Assembly (NCBI GenBank): GCA_030248215.1
Contig: JASANG010000174.1
Location: 124,001 to 188,000 of the forward strand
DNA from: Enoplolaimus lenunculus
Lineage: Eukaryota; Nematoda; Enoplea; Enoplida; Thoracostomopsidae
DNA: 64,000 bases
Direction: 5' to 3'
Shown here: positions 59,513-64,000 of the stretch, one piece after another
How positions within the stretch are numbered: the first letter of the stretch is position 1
Layout: the number at the start of each line of letters is the position of its first letter
Made by a program: the position numbers and the translations under genes
Notes under the pieces: generated by a model
Seen by the model: the letters and a program-made list of their open reading frames with translations, nothing else
Told to the model about the DNA's origin: nothing
Databases searched by the model: none

Positions 59513-59732
59513 CACTGCAGAAAATTGCGAGTCAAATTGACTCTCTCTGAAATAGGCTTTTTGACACTACACGAACTGAGTCAAATTCAACGCCGCTCGA
59601 GTCAATTTCTACTCACTGAGCGACTCTGGTGTGTCAAATTTAACTCTGGCTTAGTCGAATTTGACTCAGTTTGTGTAGTCCGGAGCAGCCTCTTTCGGAG
59701 AGAGTCAATTTGATTTACCATTTTTTGCAGTG
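59513..59732. mobile_element. Family B foldback MITE
   Basis: CACTGCAGAAAATTGCGAGTC to the inverse ending CCATTTTTTGCAGTG. The left flank is TT and the right TA. Two TGAGTCA/TGACTCA motifs. Confidence 0.8.
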
Positions 59733-61006
59733 TATGTAGACTTTTATAAAGTTAGCAAATAATTTAGTAGGGGATGGTAGGTAAAAACTGATCATTAATT
59801 GTATGATTAAAATTGTAATTAGTAGGGTTTACAAACAAGCAGTAGCTTACAATTTCTAGTGTTTACCTTACGTTTTCTCGCAGATAAACTGATTATTGAT
59901 CATATGAACGGGTTGACGGACGACTAATCAATCACACTGCCTTAATGGCATATGGCAAATAATAAAGCCAAGGAGGCTAAATTTACCTTGCTTAATGTAA
60001 TGTTTACTTATACTCAATATTTACTTAACTGCCCAGGCAGACAAAACGTGCATTTGTAAGGTTTCACAACGGGTATTTGATATTTAGGCGGAGTAATAAG
60101 TTTTCTGTCGTAAAACATTATTAGGTACTAATGTGATAAATGAGCAGTGCCGGCGGAAGCGCCCCGAAACGCCCCAATTGAGAAGGCGACCCTTGGGGGT
60201 CACACTATGGGGCAAACTAAATTTTATTTTCGCTGACCACGAAGTTATAGAGTGTAAAACATGTTATTGGTGGCTTCGTCGGACCTGTTTTGATTGGTCC
60301 CAAGTATCGTGGCGTCGGACCTGCAAATGAATCGATGTATCATTGGGGTTGCAAATTGCGTCGAATCCAGGTATTAAGTTAATACCGTTGGCTACTAAAA
60401 CCGAGCCACTGGGGGCCTTTAGTTCCGCTTTTCAGGTTGTTAAATTATTTCAACTGCATGCCGCCCATTTTAAAAATATTTTTATCCCGTTTAACAGGCT
60501 GAACCCGTATGCGTTTTAATGAACAGTTTATATCGACAATATCCAACCTTGTTTGGTTTTTACTCTGGCATCATGAATATATGATGTAATTTATTGACAA
60601 TAAACATTTAAAATTTAAATTTCAAATTTTTCAAAAATAAATAATTTTCTATTAATGTTTCGGCTCGCAGTTTATTTTTCAGGGAGAAAATTTTTGGCCA
60701 CATGCGCTTCACCCTTCCCCAGTGGTAAAACTGTTGTTTTGGTCAAAGAATATGGTCGGCTTAGATAACTAAACGCACCTGCCTGAAACCTATGTTGTGT
60801 TTGTTAATTGTTTAAATTGATATTAATTAATCGGCACAAATGCAGCTTAAATCCGCGTTTATTTCGTTCCATTAAACACGATGTAAACGTTGCTATTTAG
60901 AATTATATTCGAATTTAGCTGTTGAAATGGGCGCAAGCCGTGGGCGTAGTCAGGATTTTGGTTCTGGAGAGTATACGTAACGTATTGTGAAATTTTTTGA
61001 CCGATC
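59733..61006. other. Unassigned region
   Basis: GTGGGCGTAGTCAGGAT at 60939 is a transposon-like end with no partner. No gene supported. Confidence 0.35.
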
Positions 61007-61185
61007 GGCCAATGTATAATAGAGATCAGGGTCATATCACTAGTACAACAGTTTTCCTAAGCCTAAGCCTCAACGAAATAATAAGCTTCTTCTTAAGCGT
61101 AAGCCAAAACAAATTGTCTAAAGGTTAAGCTTAATTTGTTGCACTCCCGCAGAAAAACGTTCCGTCCTTCATCTTTGCATCGGCC
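61007..61185 (+). mobile_element. Family A MITE (A24)
   Basis: GGCCAATGTATAATAGAGATC to TCATCTTTGCATCGGCC with a short CCTAAG run. Confidence 0.75.
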
Positions 61186-62532
61186 GTAAGATGCAGAGAA
61201 TAGTGTTGTAAAAATTGTTTAAAAAGCGCTGTTGTTCTTGCTCTTTCAGAAAATTCTGAAACATCGATATACCCCAAACCGTTTTCGTGGATTCACCTCG
61301 TGGAAGGGAAGGTAAATATAAAAAGAGTGCGGGTGCTGTACCTGGGCCCCAAACATTAAGGTGTGTTTATAGGGTAGAAATCCTCCTCTGGACCCAAAGT
61401 GCACACCCAACCCACTGAAGTAAATTTTTAGGGACCACAAATTTGAAGATATGATGAGAATCCGAGAGCTTGACACTCGAGCCACTCTCACATCTAAAAA
61501 TTTTGCACTGCGCAAACTCGTAATATCTAATTGATAATAAACAATCAACCTGTTTGGAATATTTGCAACCGAAGTCAACGGATTTTCCACAGAAATGCAG
61601 GAACGCAACTAAAAATCTTTTTATAGAATAGTACATGAACAAAAGCCATACGATCTTCAACATAGACTATATCTACTTTAGTAACATTTAATTTCCATAC
61701 GTTTTTATATTTAATTTGTAACGGTGCTCAAAATACGTATGTGTGGCGTTCCAGCTTTAATTATATATAGATGATTGGCAGTTTTGTTTCGCGTACACAG
61801 TTTGCGTAGCTAATAGTATACTCTAAAAACGAAAACAGCGTTAAATCCTAATTAATCTTGATATCACCAACCTTTAGCTATTATTTGCACAGAAAATTTG
61901 AGCCAAACAATTCAATATTCTAGCTAAGTGATCTTTTAACAAAGTTTATTACAAAAATAATGGCTAATTCAAAGCTTGTGTTTTCGCTTTATTTGAAACC
62001 AAGAGAAACGCTAAAAGGTTGTTTTAATGCTTAGTTAAAATGGAAAAATGTTGGAAGACAACGCAGTCGATGCTAAATTATCGGAAATTTAGTCTTCAAT
62101 TTCACGTCACGAAAAGTTTGTTTTCTATGCTGAACATTCGGTTGAGGGCATGAAAAGCCATGATGCGTTGTCAGAGGGGTCGTGAGTTTTGGAGTCAGCT
62201 CAATTCATGAACCAAGAAACGTTTTGCGACTGTTACAGAGGCATTTAAGTCTAATACATTGTCTAGCTGCTGGTTCGTTACGCTCGACAGGTTTTGGTTC
62301 GTAGTTTATTGACGGCTGTTCTGGTCGATCTGGTGATCCAATCACCGTTTTAAACCCATATATGATAAATATCACTTTGGGATATGTATATTTTATAATC
62401 TGGTCAACATTTCTGCTCGCTTTGCTCGCGAATTCTTTAAAACTCAATCTTTACTGTAAACTACCGGTTGCCTAAACCTTTCCACAAAAAAATTGGCTAC
62501 GCACCTATGGTCGCCGTTTAGGTTCGTTTGCC
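61186..62532. other. Unassigned region
   Basis: Open frames at 61246-61663 on the - strand have no recognisable family. No repeat boundary was found. Confidence 0.35.
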
Positions 62533-62896
62533 CCTAGCGGATCCAGAAGGGGACGGAGGGGCGTACGCCTACCTATCAGAAATTTTTTGTGATAAAATTG
62601 TAAGGTGCCTACCTGGCTATTTTTCCCCTCAGAAAATGTTTTCTAAAATAAGATAATGTTCCTAATTTTTCCCTCGCAAATGTCTATTGTGATAAAATGG
62701 TAAGGTCTTTTACCGTACAATTTTCGCCATCAGAAAATTGATTGGTGATAAAACGATAAGGTGCCGCGGACCTTACAATTGTTCCGCGTCACAATAGATT
62801 TTTGGTGATAAAATGATAAGGTTTCTACTTTACAATTTTTACGTTTCATAACATTTGCCACCCCCTGCCTTCCCCGTCGAAAATTCTTGGCCCCGC
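62533..62896. mobile_element. Family F element with internal tandem hairpin units
   Basis: CCCTAGCGGATCCAGAAGG at the left, a degraded GGCCCCGCCGTTG at the right, and four internal units with AAAATGGTAAGGT..ACCGTACAATTTT-type inverted pairs, as in 46451-46801. Confidence 0.7.
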
Positions 62897-63036
62897 CGTT
62901 GCTTTGCCCCCGCCAAAAACTCGACTCCAGGTGCTAAAAATTGCACACAGTGTAGTCTATGGGACAAGAGGTTAAATGCAAAAAAAACTGTGACGGACTT
63001 GTACTTCGCGAGGATTCCTTCCGTGTTCAGTATCTA

Positions 63037-63468
63037 TGCTTGACTGTCTGCCGATACGAGATCAAACGGACCGATTTTTATGAAAAATGATGCTTGACTG
63101 TCTGCCGATACGAGATCAAACGGACCGATTTTTATGAAAAATGATGCTTGACTGTCTGCCGATACGAGATCAAACGGACCGATTTTTATGAAAAATGATG
63201 CTTGACTGTCTGCCGATACGAGATCAAACGGACCGATTTTTATGAAAAATGATGCTTGACTGTCTGCCGATACGAGATCAAACGGACCGATTTTTATGAA
63301 AAATGATGCTTGACTGTCTGCCGATACGAGATCAAACGGACCGATTTTTATGAAAAATGATGCTTGACTGTCTGCCGATACGAGATCAAACGGACCGATT
63401 TTTATGAAAAATGATGCTTGACTGTCTGCCGATACGAGATCAAACGGACCGATTTTTATGAAAAATGT
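63037..63468. repeat. Perfect 8 x 54-bp tandem array
   Basis: Units start at 63037, 63091, 63145, 63199, 63253, 63307, 63361 and 63415 with TGCTTGACTGTCTGCCGATA and end GATTTTTATGAAAAATGA. They appear identical except that the last unit ends ATG before TGCTTGG. The unit is 18 codons long. One - strand frame has no stop across all units, but it contains no ATG. Confidence 0.95.
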
Positions 63469-63739
63469 GCTTGGACTTCAGTCTCGCTTTGGTCGTGAAG
63501 GTTTTCGCACAATTACAATTACTTATAACTTTAAAACGAAAAACGCAATAAGGTTTGCTGCCCGCTCTCAGCCACTTTTAAACTTATATACAAAATCGAG
63601 CTTCGGCCGAGCGAGAGGTACCTCCGAGTTCGGAGCGGGTCGTCCACGGTGGACACAACCACATCCGTACAATACTACGTCTTTGACTGTAATTAAAGAA
63701 TTCGCCACCCCTGCTCTCACCAAAAAACCCCAAATCCGG

Positions 63740-63906
63740 CAGTGTTGTCCCACGTCCACCAAGAAATTCCTTTGATCTCCCGATTGGTCCAAAAACGGCA
63801 GTGTTGTCCCACGTCCACCAAGAAATTTCTTTGATCTCCCGATTGGTCCAAAAACGGCATTGTTGTCCCACCTCCACCAAGAAATTCCTTTGATCTCCCG
63901 ATTGGT
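63740..63906. repeat. 59-bp tandem repeat, nearly three units
   Basis: GTGTTGTCCCACGTCCACC recurs at 63742, 63801 and, with single changes, 63860. Units include AAGAAATTCCTTTGATCTCC and CGATTGGTCCAAAAACGGC. Confidence 0.93.
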
Positions 63907-64000
63907 AAATGTATGTATGGCGAATGCTTCCTAAATGCGTCGTAAAGCTTGATTTGTCACTGCAGTTGTTTCACAATTATATTCAGTAAGACGGTTTGTC

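Noticed and set aside
63458-63775. 105-codon frame after the 54-bp array
   Set aside because: Partly made of the array end and the 59-bp repeat; no domain recognised.
1-64000. Retrovirus-like, LTR, LINE or Polinton remains
   Set aside because: No reverse transcriptase, integrase, capsid or long terminal repeat was recognised on either strand.

Overview
This is a eukaryotic, AT-rich, repeat-dense genomic window from an animal. It is gene-poor: three spliced genes, all on the + strand, can be recognised in 64 kb. The source may be a nematode with an expanded genome. That rests on two things: the window is strewn with (TTAGGC)n/(GCCTAA)n tracts, which are the nematode telomere unit, and all three genes are of metazoan type. 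The species call is inference.

Genes. (1) 9322-14420: a complete six-exon rapsyn gene (the acetylcholine-receptor clustering protein), 469 residues, with a myristoylation start (MG), TPR repeats and a C-terminal RING-H2. Its reading frame is open a further 163 codons upstream. (2) 17807-22729: a four-exon MARVEL-type four-membrane-segment protein (MAL/plasmolipin/CMTM-like), 233 residues, reconstructed here from splice sites. (3) 54007-57555: four exons of a multi-PDZ scaffold of the PATJ/MPDZ type, holding one complete PDZ domain that best matches PDZ2 of that family, plus the linker after it. Its 5' and 3' parts were not found. Receptor clustering, membrane-domain organisation and polarity scaffolding are all cell-cortex jobs, but nothing shows that the three genes act together.

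Repeats fill most of the rest. Short non-autonomous DNA transposons dominate. Family A (at least 24 copies or fragments) has hAT-like 8-bp target duplications, and its interior is built of nematode-type telomere hexamers. Family B is a foldback element with TA targets, rich in TGAGTCA. Family C is GC-rich with ends in GCGCTATAC. Family D starts CAGGGTTC/CAGGGTGC. Family E ends in GGCTACGGGCC and has about 20 copies. Family F has GTGGCGGATCC-type ends and 8-bp targets. Families G, J, K and N are inverted-repeat elements. There is also a tRNA-derived SINE-like family, several mini- and microsatellites, an exact 147-bp tandem duplication and a perfect 8 x 54-bp array near the right edge.

Layout: 1-8.8 kb repeats and unassigned DNA; 8.8-14.4 kb rapsyn; 14.4-17.8 kb spacer; 17.8-22.7 kb MARVEL gene; 22.7-54 kb repeat-filled desert; 54-57.6 kb PDZ gene; 57.6-64 kb repeats. 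No reverse transcriptase, transposase, retroviral or Polinton gene, rRNA, CRISPR or confident functional tRNA was recognised.
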